NCBI GenBank assembly: GCA_045224495.1
Contig: JBGVAK010000082.1
Coordinates: forward strand, 1-9,198
Source of the DNA: RUG472 sp045224495
GTDB taxonomy: Bacteria; Bacillota; Clostridia; Christensenellales; CAG-138
Direction: 5' to 3'
DNA: 9,198 bases
Positions 1-6,002 of the stretch are shown here, piece after piece. The notes under the pieces are model-generated. The model was not told the origin of the DNA. It worked only from the letters and a program-made list of their open reading frames with translations, and made no database searches. Made by a program: the position numbers and the translations under genes. The number at the start of each line of letters is the position of its first letter. Position 1 is the first letter of the stretch.

Positions 1-168
1 ATCGACTACAAGGACATCAAGAAGCTGACCGGCTTCATCTCCGAAACGGGCAAGATCATGCCCCGCCGGATGTCCGGTGTCTGCGCCAAGCATCAGCGCG
101 ATCTGGCTGTCGCCATCAAGCGCGCCCGCGTGATGGCTCTGCTGCCCTTTGCTGGGGAAAGATTCTAA
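1..168 (+). CDS. rpsR: 30S ribosomal protein S18, 3' part
   Basis: This is the C-terminal 55 residues of ribosomal protein S18, a small-subunit protein that binds 16S rRNA in the platform and contacts S6. The gene starts before the window. The reading frame from base 1 gives IDYKDIKKLTGFISETGKI, followed by the family's MPRR, CAKHQR, LAVAIKRAR and ALLPF blocks, and stops with TAA at 166-168. The Arg/Lys-rich end and the L-P-F close are typical of S18. In most Firmicutes rpsR is last in an rpsF-ssb-rpsR operon, and the strong terminator 44 bases downstream fits that, although the upstream genes are not visible here. S18 is normally about 75-90 residues, so roughly 20-35 are missing at the left edge. 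Identification is secure. Confidence 0.96.
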   Translation: MDYKDIKKLTGFISETGKIMPRRMSGVCAKHQRDLAVAIKRARVMALLPFAGERF

Positions 169-211
169 GAGGATCTACAACACCATTCATCGACAACTGA
201 CCGTTTAGCAC

Positions 212-242
212 CAGCGCCCCTGAACAGGGGCGCTGTTTTTTT
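212..242 (+). terminator. Rho-independent terminator after rpsR
   Basis: A perfect 9-bp GC-rich stem (CAGCGCCCC at 212-220, GGGGCGCTG at 227-235) encloses the 6-base loop TGAACA and is followed at once by seven T (236-242). This is a textbook intrinsic terminator. It closes the ribosomal protein operon and separates it from the next gene, which has its own promoter only 7 bases further on. Confidence 0.95.
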
Positions 243-248
243 ACCGAA

Positions 249-277
249 TTGCAAACGGGCTCGAAATGTAGTACACT
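249..277 (+). promoter_or_regulatory. Predicted sigma-A promoter of the AAA/CYTH gene
   Basis: TTGCAA (249-254) and TACACT (272-277) are separated by exactly 17 bases and lie just after the rpsR terminator, 33 bases before the ATG at 311. Each hexamer matches consensus at 4 of 6 positions. The minus-strand Na/Pi transporter gene has an almost identical arrangement (TTGCGT, 17 bases, TACACT), which supports both calls. The start of transcription would be near 284. Confidence 0.65.
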
Positions 278-310
278 ATAAAATGGAAGGAAAGGGAGGA
301 GAAAAGACCC

Positions 311-1408
311 ATGACCATACAGAAGATCGTCATCACCGGCGGCCCCTGTGGGGGCAAGACCACGGCTCTGACCTGGATCGCCAACAACCTGCCCCAGTGG
401 GGGTATCGGGTGCTGTTCGTGCCCGAGACCGCCACGGAGCTCATCGGCGGGGGCCTGACCCCCTGGGGCTGCGGGACGAACCTCGATTATCAGCGCTGCC
501 AGATGGAGCTGCAGCTCACCAAGGAGCGGCTCTTCGAGCGGGGCGGCCGGACCATCGACGCGGACAAGCTCCTGATCGTCTGCGACCGGGGGGCCATGGA
601 CAACAAGGCCTACATGACCGACGAGGAGTTCGCCCGGCTTTGCCGGGAAATGGACACCACCGAGGCGGCGCTTCGGGACCGGTACGACGCCGTCTTCCAC
701 CTGGTCACCGCGGCCAAGGGGGCCATGGGCGCCTACACCACCGCCAACAACGCCGCCCGGTACGAGACGCCGGAGGGGGCGGTGGACGTGGACAATCGGA
801 TCATCGCCGCCTGGACCGGGCATCCCCACCTTCGGATCATCGACAACTCCTCCGCCTTCGAGGAGAAGCTGGAGCGGCTGCTCCACGAGATCCTGTCCTT
901 CCTGGGGGAGCCGGTGCCCCTGCCCAACGAGCGCACCTTCCTCATCGAACACCCGGACGCGGGATGGCTCGCCGGCCAGGCGAACTGCCGGAAGGTGGAG
1001 ATCGTGCAGACCTACCTTCGGTCCGTCCCCGGCGAGGAGGTGTGCGTCCGCCAGCGCAGCGCTGACGGCGTCCGTACCTACTACGAGACCGTGAAGAAGC
1101 CCCTGGACGACGGGAAGCTGGTAGAGATCGAGAAGGCGCTGACCCAGAAGGAGTATTTGAAGCGGCTCTCCGACGCGGACCCAACGAAACGCACCCTGCA
1201 CAAGACCCGCTATCACCTGACCTGCCAGGGCCATTACTACGAGATCGACCTGTTCCCGTTCTGGCCCGATCGGGCCCTCTGCGAGGTCCAGGTCTCGGAC
1301 GAGACCGCCTCCGTGACCCTGCCCCCGGAGCTCATCGTCATTCGGGAGGTCACCGACGATGCCGCCTATCAGAACGTGGCGCTGGCTGGGGCTGTGCCGG
1401 AGGAATAA
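311..1408 (+). CDS. AAA-type P-loop ATPase fused to a CYTH/triphosphate-tunnel domain
   Basis: A 365-residue cytosolic protein with no signal peptide or membrane segment. Residues 1-200 form a P-loop NTPase of the AAA_28 kind: Walker A is GGPCGGKT (10-17) and a Walker B-like strand is LLIVCDRGAMD (87-97). Residues about 225-355 look like a CYTH/triphosphate-tunnel metalloenzyme domain. There, alternating charged residues on strands would line a tunnel: KVEIVQTYL (228-236), VCVRQR (244-249), EIEK (272-275), YEIDLFPF (310-317) and CEVQ (324-327). Known CYTH enzymes act on tripolyphosphate, thiamine triphosphate or ATP (adenylate cyclase class IV), but the substrate of this fusion cannot be read from sequence. 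The ATG at 311 is preceded by GGGAGGAG (294-301) at 9 bases. The gene stands alone, with its own promoter and terminator. The domain calls are firm for the P-loop and good for CYTH. Confidence 0.85.
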   Translation: MTIQKIVITGGPCGGKTTALTWIANNLPQWGYRVLFVPETATELIGGGLTPWGCGTNLDYQRCQMELQLTKERLFERGGRTIDADKLLIVCDRGAMDNKAYMTDEEFARLCREMDTTEAALRDRYDAVFHLVTAAKGAMGAYTTANNAARYETPEGAVDVDNRIIAAWTGHPHLRIIDNSSAFEEKLERLLHEILSFLGEPVPLPNERTFLIEHPDAGWLAGQANCRKVEIVQTYLRSVPGEEVCVRQRSADGVRTYYETVKKPLDDGKLVEIEKALTQKEYLKRLSDADPTKRTLHKTRYHLTCQGHYYEIDLFPFWPDRALCEVQVSDETASVTLPPELIVIREVTDDAAYQNVALAGAVPEE

Positions 1409-1425
1409 CGAAAGATCAGTTTTTT

Positions 1426-1474
1426 GCCGCTTTTTCTCTTTAGACAAAGGAGAAAAGCGGCGGAAAAAGAGAAA
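1426..1474. repeat. Palindromic A/T-rich intergenic repeat, copy A
   Basis: Bases 1426-1441 (GCCGCTTTTTCTCTTT) and 1446-1461 (AAAGGAGAAAAGCGGC) are near-perfect inverted partners around a 4-base loop. The right arm extends to 1474 with a GGAAAAAGAGAAA block (1462-1474) that is itself complementary to the T/C-rich left arm. Read on the minus strand, 1474 down to 1446 matches 9171-9198 at about 25 of 28 positions, counting one gap. It sits between two convergent genes. Neither side of the hairpin has the U-run expected of a terminator, so it is annotated as a repeat. Confidence 0.6.
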
Positions 1475-1487
1475 CTTAAGCAATACG

Positions 1488-1530
1488 AATGGGGATCGGC
1501 ATATAAAGCCGATCCCCATTGTGTGTTTTT
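1488..1530 (+). terminator. Terminator between convergent genes
   Basis: A perfect 13-bp stem (AATGGGGATCGGC at 1488-1500, GCCGATCCCCATT at 1508-1520) encloses the loop ATATAAA and is followed on the plus strand by GTGTG and five T (1526-1530). It best serves the AAA/CYTH gene ending at 1408. The hairpin is symmetric and lies 30 bases past the stop of the minus-strand gene at 1551. There the downstream T-rich stretch begins only about 12 bases after the stem, so bidirectional action is possible but weaker. Confidence 0.85.
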
Positions 1531-1550
1531 GGGTTGTATTGGCAGCTGCT

Positions 1551-2258
1551 TTAGGACTTGGCGGCAGCGTCCACCAGCCAGGCAAACAGGGGGTCCATGT
1601 CGGTGAGGTTCGCAGGATCGATGTACGCCCGCTCCGGATGCCACTGGACGGCCAGCAAGGGGTAGCCGGGCTGCTCGAAAGCCTCGATCATGGTGACGCC
1701 GCTGCCGGACCAGGTGGCCGCAGGCACGAAAGCGGGTGCCAGCCCGCCCGCCGGGATGCACTGGTGGTGGTAGCTGTTGACCATAAGCTGGGCGCTGCCC
1801 GTCAGGCGGTGGAGGAGGCTCCCCTCGGCCACGGATACGGGGTGCTCCACGCCGGCGCTGTGGCTGGCGCCGCACCAGGCGGGGATGTCCTGGACGAGGC
1901 TGCCGCCGAAGGCTACGTTCAGGACCTGGAGTCCCCGGCAGATGGCCAAAGCGGGCTTACCGGTCTTCCAGTACTTCTCGATCAAAGCGAGCTCCAGCTC
2001 GTCCCGTGCCTTGTCGATGCAGACGGTGTCGTTCAGGATCGCCTGGCCGAAGCGGGCCGGATCCACGTCCACGCCGCCGGAGAGCAGCAGGCCGTCCGCC
2101 AGCGCGACGAGTTCGTCGAGGCCGTATGGGCTGCCTACGATCACGGGCACGGCCCCAGCCTTTACCAGGGCGTTCACGTAGTCGTGGTTCAGCCGCACCA
2201 CGTCCATACCCTCCACCACGTTGTTGCTGGTGGTCACCAGGATCAGTGGTTTCTTCAC
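1551..2258 (-). CDS. Class I glutamine amidotransferase-fold hydrolase, peptidase C26 / PuuD-like
   Basis: A 235-residue cytosolic protein of the peptidase C26 family, whose members include gamma-glutamyl-gamma-aminobutyrate hydrolase (PuuD) and related amidases. The motifs appear in the usual order: SGGVDVDP (60-67) as the oxyanion-side loop, AICRGLQ (106-111) carrying the nucleophile Cys107, and VQWHPE (204-209) with His207 and Glu209 completing the triad. The length is slightly below the usual ~250. The start is GTG at 2258, preceded by AAAGGAG (2267-2273) at 8 bases; no in-frame ATG fits better. It lies 64 bases after ftsH on the same strand with no clear terminator between, so co-transcription is likely. 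A small CGGAC/GTCCG hairpin (2293-2307) in the gap has no U-run. No putrescine pathway genes are nearby, so the physiological substrate is unknown and the name puuD is not assigned. Confidence 0.88.
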   Translation of the reverse strand: MKKPLILVTTSNNVVEGMDVVRLNHDYVNALVKAGAVPVIVGSPYGLDELVALADGLLLSGGVDVDPARFGQAILNDTVCIDKARDELELALIEKYWKTGKPALAICRGLQVLNVAFGGSLVQDIPAWCGASHSAGVEHPVSVAEGSLLHRLTGSAQLMVNSYHHQCIPAGGLAPAFVPAATWSGSGVTMIEAFEQPGYPLLAVQWHPERAYIDPANLTDMDPLFAWLVDAAAKS

Positions 2259-2322
2259 AAAAAGAACTCCTTTATGGATTTGCAGGCGGTTTCGGACAAG
2301 GGGTCCGTATGCTGCGCAGGGC

Positions 2323-4245
2323 TTATTCTGCCGTGTCGTCCCCGCTCTTTTCGGGCAGGGCCACTGGGGCGTTGAGGATGTCCATGAACTCCTGGCCCGT
2401 GATGGTCTCCCGGGCGATGAGGACCCGGGCGATCTCGTCCAGCTTGGACCGGTTGTCCTTGAGGATGGTCTTGGCCTGGTCGTAGGCCTTGTCGATGAGG
2501 GCGATGACCTCCCGATCGATGCGGGCCGCGGTCTCCTGGGAGCAGTTCATGGCGGTGTCGTTGCCGAGATACGGGTTCACCACCTGCTCGAAGGCGGTCA
2601 TGCCGAAGCTCTCGCTCATGCCGTAGCGGGTGATCATGGCCCGAGCGATGGAGGTCGCCTGTTCGATGTCGTTGCTGGCGCCGGTGGTGACGGAGTCGAA
2701 GCACAGCTCCTCCGCAGCCCGACCGCCGGTGAGGGTGACGATCTTGGCGAAGGCCTCCTGCTTGTCCATAAGGAAGCGCTCGTCCTCGTCGGCCTGCATG
2801 GTGAAGCCCAACGCGCCGGAAGTCCGGGGGATGATGGTGATCTTGTGGACCGGGGACGCCCCCTTCTGTTTGGCGGCCACCAGGGCGTGGCCCACCTCGT
2901 GGTAGGCGATGATTTCCTTCTCGTGGGGGGAGATGACCATGCTCTTGCGCTGCTTGCCGGCCAGGGCCACGTCCACGCTGTCCTCCAGGTCCTTCTGAGT
3001 GACCGCATGGCGGCCGGAGCGGACGGCGCACAAGGCCGCCTCGTTGATGACGTTAGCTAGGTCCGCGCCGCTGGCCCCCGGGGTGATCCGGGCGATGGCG
3101 CTAAGGTCGATGGGCCCCTCGGTCTTGATCCGGTTGCAGTGGATGCGGAGGATGGCCTCCCGGCCCCCCTGGTCGGGGAGCTCCACGGGCACCCGCCGAT
3201 CGAACCGGCCGGGTCGCAGCAGGGCCTTATCCAGGGATTCGGGCCGGTTGGTGGCCGCCAGGACCACCACGCCGGAGTTGCCCTCGAAGCCGTCCATCTC
3301 GGAGAGCAGCTGGTTCAACGTCTGCTCCCGCTCGTCGTTGCCGCCGAAGCCGTCCCGCTTCTTGCCGATGGCGTCGATCTCGTCGATGAACACGATGCAG
3401 GGCGCCTTCTCCCGGGCCTCTTTAAAGAGGTCCCGGACCTTGGACGCGCCCATGCCCACGAACAGTTCCACGAACTCCGGCCCCGAGATGGACAGGAAGG
3501 GTACCCCCGCCTCTCCGGCCACGGCCCTGGCCATAAGGGTCTTGCCGGTGCCCGGCGGGCCGATAAGCAACGCGCCGCGAGGCATGCGGGCGCCGATCTC
3601 CGTATATTCCTTGGGGTTGTGCAGGTAGCTCACGATCTCCTGCAGGCTTTCCTTGGCCTCGTCCTGACCGGCAACGTCCGCAAAGGTGGTCTTCACCTCG
3701 CCCCCCTCCACGGACCGGGCGTTGGACTTGCCCAGGCCCCCCATGAGGCCGCCGCCGGCACCCAGCTTGCCCATGCGCCGGAAAAAGAAGCTGAAGATAG
3801 CCACGTAAAACAGGATGGGAATGGCGTACTGTAGCACCACCAGCAACAGCATGTTGCCCGTACCCGGGTTTTCCGAGAAGGTGACCCCCGCTGCGTGGAG
3901 CCGATCCACCAGGTTCGGGTCCTCCATGGCGGTGACGGTGTAGACCGTGGTCCGCTTGCTGCTCCCCGTCATGCTCCGGAAGCTGAAGTTGAACTGAGGC
4001 GCGGCGGTGGGGGCGCTTTGGGCGCTCTCCTTCAAGGTGTAGTACAGGGTGCCGCTCTTGAGCTCCACCTCCTGGACCTTGCCCTCCTCCAGGGCGGTCA
4101 AAAACACGTCGTAGGTGACGGTCTGCTCGTTGCCGGAGCTCAGGGCTTTGGGCGCGCCCAGGCCGAAGACGAGCAGGACCACGCCCAGGCCGATGAACAG
4201 CCAGAACCACAGGGGCCGACGGGGCTTTGTTTGCTTTTCGTCCAT
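2323..4245 (-). CDS. ftsH: ATP-dependent zinc metalloprotease FtsH
   Basis: FtsH is a membrane-anchored hexameric AAA+ protease that extracts and degrades misfolded membrane proteins and some short-lived regulators. The 640 residues match the family length. In order: a first membrane helix (about 12-30), an external domain (about 35-125), a second helix (about 132-155), then the AAA module. That module has Walker A GPPGTGKT (229-236), the pore-loop FVG (262-264), Walker B VFIDEID (285-291) and the second region of homology with arginine fingers R344 and R347. The zinc protease domain has HEVGH (449-453), with Asp526 in TGASNDIEQAT as the likely third ligand. All catalytic residues are present. 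The open frame continues far upstream, but Met at 4245 is chosen because AGAGGG (4254-4259) lies 8 bases before it. ATG at 4251 would leave only 2 bases, and ATG at 4278 would start almost at the predicted transcript end. It leads the transcript that includes the C26 hydrolase. Confidence 0.97.
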   Translation of the reverse strand: MDEKQTKPRRPLWFWLFIGLGVVLLVFGLGAPKALSSGNEQTVTYDVFLTALEEGKVQEVELKSGTLYYTLKESAQSAPTAAPQFNFSFRSMTGSSKRTTVYTVTAMEDPNLVDRLHAAGVTFSENPGTGNMLLLVVLQYAIPILFYVAIFSFFFRRMGKLGAGGGLMGGLGKSNARSVEGGEVKTTFADVAGQDEAKESLQEIVSYLHNPKEYTEIGARMPRGALLIGPPGTGKTLMARAVAGEAGVPFLSISGPEFVELFVGMGASKVRDLFKEAREKAPCIVFIDEIDAIGKKRDGFGGNDEREQTLNQLLSEMDGFEGNSGVVVLAATNRPESLDKALLRPGRFDRRVPVELPDQGGREAILRIHCNRIKTEGPIDLSAIARITPGASGADLANVINEAALCAVRSGRHAVTQKDLEDSVDVALAGKQRKSMVISPHEKEIIAYHEVGHALVAAKQKGASPVHKITIIPRTSGALGFTMQADEDERFLMDKQEAFAKIVTLTGGRAAEELCFDSVTTGASNDIEQATSIARAMITRYGMSESFGMTAFEQVVNPYLGNDTAMNCSQETAARIDREVIALIDKAYDQAKTILKDNRSKLDEIARVLIARETITGQEFMDILNAPVALPEKSGDDTAE

Positions 4246-4253
4246 AGACATTT

Positions 4254-4259
4254 CCCTCT
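4254..4259 (-). promoter_or_regulatory. Ribosome binding site that fixes the ftsH start
   Basis: AGAGGG on the minus strand sits 8 bases before the ATG at 4245 and only 2 before the ATG at 4251. This favours the 640-residue product over the 642-residue one. Immediately upstream on the transcript is a 5-bp hairpin, GCGCT-GAAAA-AGCGC (4275 down to 4261), which would leave the site exposed but flanked by structure. Confidence 0.6.
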
Positions 4260-4290
4260 TGCGCTTTTTCAGCGCCATATCGTTGGCCTT

Positions 4291-4319
4291 ATTGTACCAA
4301 TAAAATGCGATGGAATCCA
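4291..4319 (-). promoter_or_regulatory. Predicted extended -10 promoter of ftsH
   Basis: Read on the minus strand, TACAAT (4296-4291) is a 5-of-6 match to the -10 consensus and carries the extended element TGG directly before it (4299-4297). A weak -35 candidate, TGGATT (4319-4314), lies at 17 bases. An extended -10 often makes up for a poor -35. The start of transcription would be near 4284, giving a leader of about 40 bases to the ATG at 4245. Confidence 0.6.
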
Positions 4320-4370
4320 CCGTTTTTTCCACAAATGGGGCGGGGTTTGTAAAAATGTTGTGAAAATGGG

Positions 4371-4526
4371 GGGCGTAGCTGAGCGCTGCCTGTGGCAGAA
4401 GCAGCGAAGCAGAGCCCGGGCAAAACAACGAGAAGGCGAGCGTAGCGCAGGCTTCGACTATGTTTTGCCCCAGAGGAGTCCCCGGGCAGCCAGGTCCACG
4501 ACCCTTCCCTTGCGCGGGGGAACGGG
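4371..4526. repeat. Nested inverted-repeat block in the ftsH-plsC divergent gap
   Basis: This 156-base stretch has no convincing gene. It is dense in self-complementarity. CTGCC-TGT-GGCAG spans 4386-4398, with CGCTGC (4384-4389) and GCAGCG (4401-4406) as an alternative pairing. GGGCAAAACA (4418-4427) pairs perfectly with TGTTTTGCCC (4461-4470) around a 33-base loop, which itself contains GAAG (4431-4434) and CTTC (4451-4454). GCCCGGG (4414-4420) and CCCGGGC (4481-4487) flank that stem. A last imperfect hairpin pairs CCCTTCCC (4502-4509) with bases 4518-4526 and places the plsC -35 in its loop. GCGTAGC occurs twice (4373-4379 and 4440-4446). It looks like one or more non-autonomous palindromic intergenic repeats or a structured RNA. 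Which of these it is cannot be settled from one copy. Confidence 0.5.
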
Positions 4527-4538
4527 CCATGGTATACT
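4510..4538 (+). promoter_or_regulatory. Predicted promoter of the plsC-HAD operon
   Basis: TTGCGC (4510-4515) and TATACT (4533-4538) are separated by 17 bases, and TGG (4530-4532) directly before the -10 makes it an extended -10 promoter. It is the best promoter in the window. Transcription would start near 4545, about 22 bases before the ATG at 4567, leaving room for just the AGGAGG site (4556-4561). Confidence 0.75.
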
Positions 4539-4566
4539 GTCCCTGTACAAGGTTTAGGAGGCGATC

Positions 4567-5364
4567 ATGCTGCTGTATGTGTATCTTGCCCTGAGCTTCG
4601 CTTCGGTGCTGGCCTTCGCGCGAAAACCCATCCTGTGCCCGGTGGTGTTCCTGGGGACCTTCCTGGGACTGCTGCTCCTGCACGTGCTGTTCCTGGCGGT
4701 GGCGTCCCTGTTCGTGAACAAAAAGGATCCAGACTCCAAGCGCTTCCCCTTCTACCGGAAGCTGATCTATCTCAGCATCGAGCCCGTGCTGCTGCTGGGG
4801 GGCGTGAAGGTGGAGCTCGTTGGCGAAGACAAACTTCCCGAGGGCGGATTTTTGCTGGTGGGGAACCACTTATCCGACTTCGACCCCATGACCGCCATGT
4901 GCGCCCTGAAGCGACGGGGACTCACCTTCGTCACCAAAAAGGAGAACGGGGACATCCCCGTGGCCGGGCGGATCATCCTGGGCTCCGGCTGCATCTCTTT
5001 GGACCGCAGCGACGACAAGCAGGGATTGGTGGTCATCCGGCAGGTGGTCCGCCGCATCCGCGCCGGGGAGGCCATCGGCATCTACCCCGAGGGCACGCGC
5101 TCCAAGACCGGGAAGCTCCTTCCCTTCCGGGTGGGCTGCTTCAAGGCCGCCCAGTGGGCCAAGTGCCCCCTGGTGGTCCTCAAGACCCGCGGCACGGAGA
5201 AGATCGGCAAGAACTTCTTTTTCCATAAGACCGCCGTCACCCTGACCGTGGCCGCTGTCCTCCCCTACGATGAGATCGCGGAGATGGATACCCAACAGAT
5301 CGGCGACCGGGTGCGGGCTATTTTGACCGATGGTCAGGAGGACACAAGCAAGTGGAGCGCATAA
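4567..5364 (+). CDS. 1-acyl-sn-glycerol-3-phosphate acyltransferase family protein (PlsC type)
   Basis: A 265-residue membrane-associated acyltransferase of the LPLAT/PlsC family, which transfers an acyl chain to a lysophospholipid such as 1-acylglycerol-3-phosphate to form phosphatidate. Two hydrophobic segments (about 1-17 and 24-50) anchor the N-terminus. The catalytic HX4D motif is NHLSDFD (100-106; His101, Asp106), the second block is ISLDR (143-147), and the substrate-binding block is YPEGTRSKTG (173-182). This is the usual PlsC set, and the length is normal for the longer bacterial forms with an N-terminal helix pair. AGGAGG (4556-4561) lies 5 bases before the ATG. The gene overlaps the downstream HAD phosphatase by 13 bases. 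Phosphatidate synthesis is the likely job, but other lysophospholipid acceptors are possible and a second family member lies at 7920. Confidence 0.9.
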   Translation: MLLYVYLALSFASVLAFARKPILCPVVFLGTFLGLLLLHVLFLAVASLFVNKKDPDSKRFPFYRKLIYLSIEPVLLLGGVKVELVGEDKLPEGGFLLVGNHLSDFDPMTAMCALKRRGLTFVTKKENGDIPVAGRIILGSGCISLDRSDDKQGLVVIRQVVRRIRAGEAIGIYPEGTRSKTGKLLPFRVGCFKAAQWAKCPLVVLKTRGTEKIGKNFFFHKTAVTLTVAAVLPYDEIAEMDTQQIGDRVRAILTDGQEDTSKWSA

Positions 5365-6002
5365 AGAACGTATTGTTCGATCTGGACGGAACGCTGACGG
5401 ACCCGGCGGAGGGGATCACCAACGCCCTCATGCACGCCCAGCGGCGACTGGGCCGGACGGTGAGCCCGCGGGAGGAATTGTACGTGTTCATTGGGCCGCC
5501 GCTCATCGAGATGTTCATGTCCGAATGGGGGCTCACCCGGGCGGAGGCGGAGCAGGCGCTCCTCTACTACCGGGAGCACTTCTCCGTCAAGGGGCTCTTT
5601 GAGAACGTACCCTATGAAGGCATCGATGACTGTCTGGCGGCGCTCAGGGCGGCAGGCCTTCGGCTGTTTGTGGCTACGTCCAAGCCTGAGCCCTTATCCC
5701 TTCGGATACTGGAGCACTTCGACCTTTTACAATACTTCGAGGCCGTGGCCGGGTCCACCATGGACGAGCAGCGCACGAAAAAGGGCGAGGTCATCGCCTA
5801 CGCCCTCAAAACATATCAGTTGGACCCGTCGGAGACGGTCATGGTGGGCGACCGCAAGCACGATGTGCTGGGCGCCCGGGAGAACGGACTTGCCTGTATC
5901 GGCGTCCTCTACGGCTACGGCTCCCGGGAGGAGCTGACGGACGCCGGGGCGACGGCTTTGGCGGCCGACCTTTCGGAGCTCTCCGCCTTGCTCAGATCGT
6001 AG
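5352..6002 (+). CDS. HAD-superfamily hydrolase, phosphoglycolate phosphatase-like (Gph/PpaX type)
   Basis: A 216-residue cytosolic phosphatase of HAD subfamily IA. Motif I is DLDGT (10-14) with nucleophile Asp10 and acid/base Asp12; motif II is ATS (108-110); the motif III lysine is K143 or K144; motif IV is GDRKHD (166-171) with Asp167 and Asp171 for magnesium. The helical cap (about 18-85) carries FIGPPL (46-51), common in Gph-like members. Residues are complete, so it should be active on a small phosphate ester, but the substrate cannot be told from these motifs. The start is GTG at 5352, inside the end of the acyltransferase gene. AGGAGG (5336-5341) lies 10 bases before it, within the upstream coding sequence, which suggests coupled translation. 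The 3' end overlaps the convergent transporter gene by 88 bases. Confidence 0.9.
   Translation: MERIKNVLFDLDGTLTDPAEGITNALMHAQRRLGRTVSPREELYVFIGPPLIEMFMSEWGLTRAEAEQALLYYREHFSVKGLFENVPYEGIDDCLAALRAAGLRLFVATSKPEPLSLRILEHFDLLQYFEAVAGSTMDEQRTKKGEVIAYALKTYQLDPSETVMVGDRKHDVLGARENGLACIGVLYGYGSREELTDAGATALAADLSELSALLRS

Noticed and set aside
116..1585. Long open frame on the minus strand (489 codons) opposite the AAA/CYTH gene
   Set aside because: It is antisense to a well-supported gene, runs through both flanking terminators and the rpsR end, and its translation is low-complexity Gly/Val/Leu/Pro of the kind produced by GC-rich antisense.
2293..2307. CGGAC/GTCCG hairpin between ftsH and the C26 hydrolase as a terminator
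   Set aside because: Only 5 bp with no U-run, and the two genes are 64 bases apart on the same strand, so at most a weak attenuator or a chance match.
1359..2375. Long open frame on the plus strand opposite the C26 hydrolase
   Set aside because: It crosses a terminator and the convergent gap, has no recognisable domain, and covers a minus-strand gene with an intact catalytic triad and ribosome binding site.
4371..4526. CRISPR array or tRNA in the repeat block
   Set aside because: The repeats are inverted rather than regular direct repeats with spacers, and no cloverleaf with a T-loop was found.
3895..4557. Plus-strand open frame covering the ftsH start and the repeat block
   Set aside because: Mostly antisense to ftsH; the last part is only the inverted-repeat block translated, with no ribosome binding site or known domain.
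4246..4869. N-terminal extension of ftsH to an ATG at 4869 (208 extra residues)
   Set aside because: The extra part runs antisense through plsC and across the predicted promoter, has no FtsH-like sequence, and the 640-residue form from 4245 matches family length and has its own ribosome binding site.
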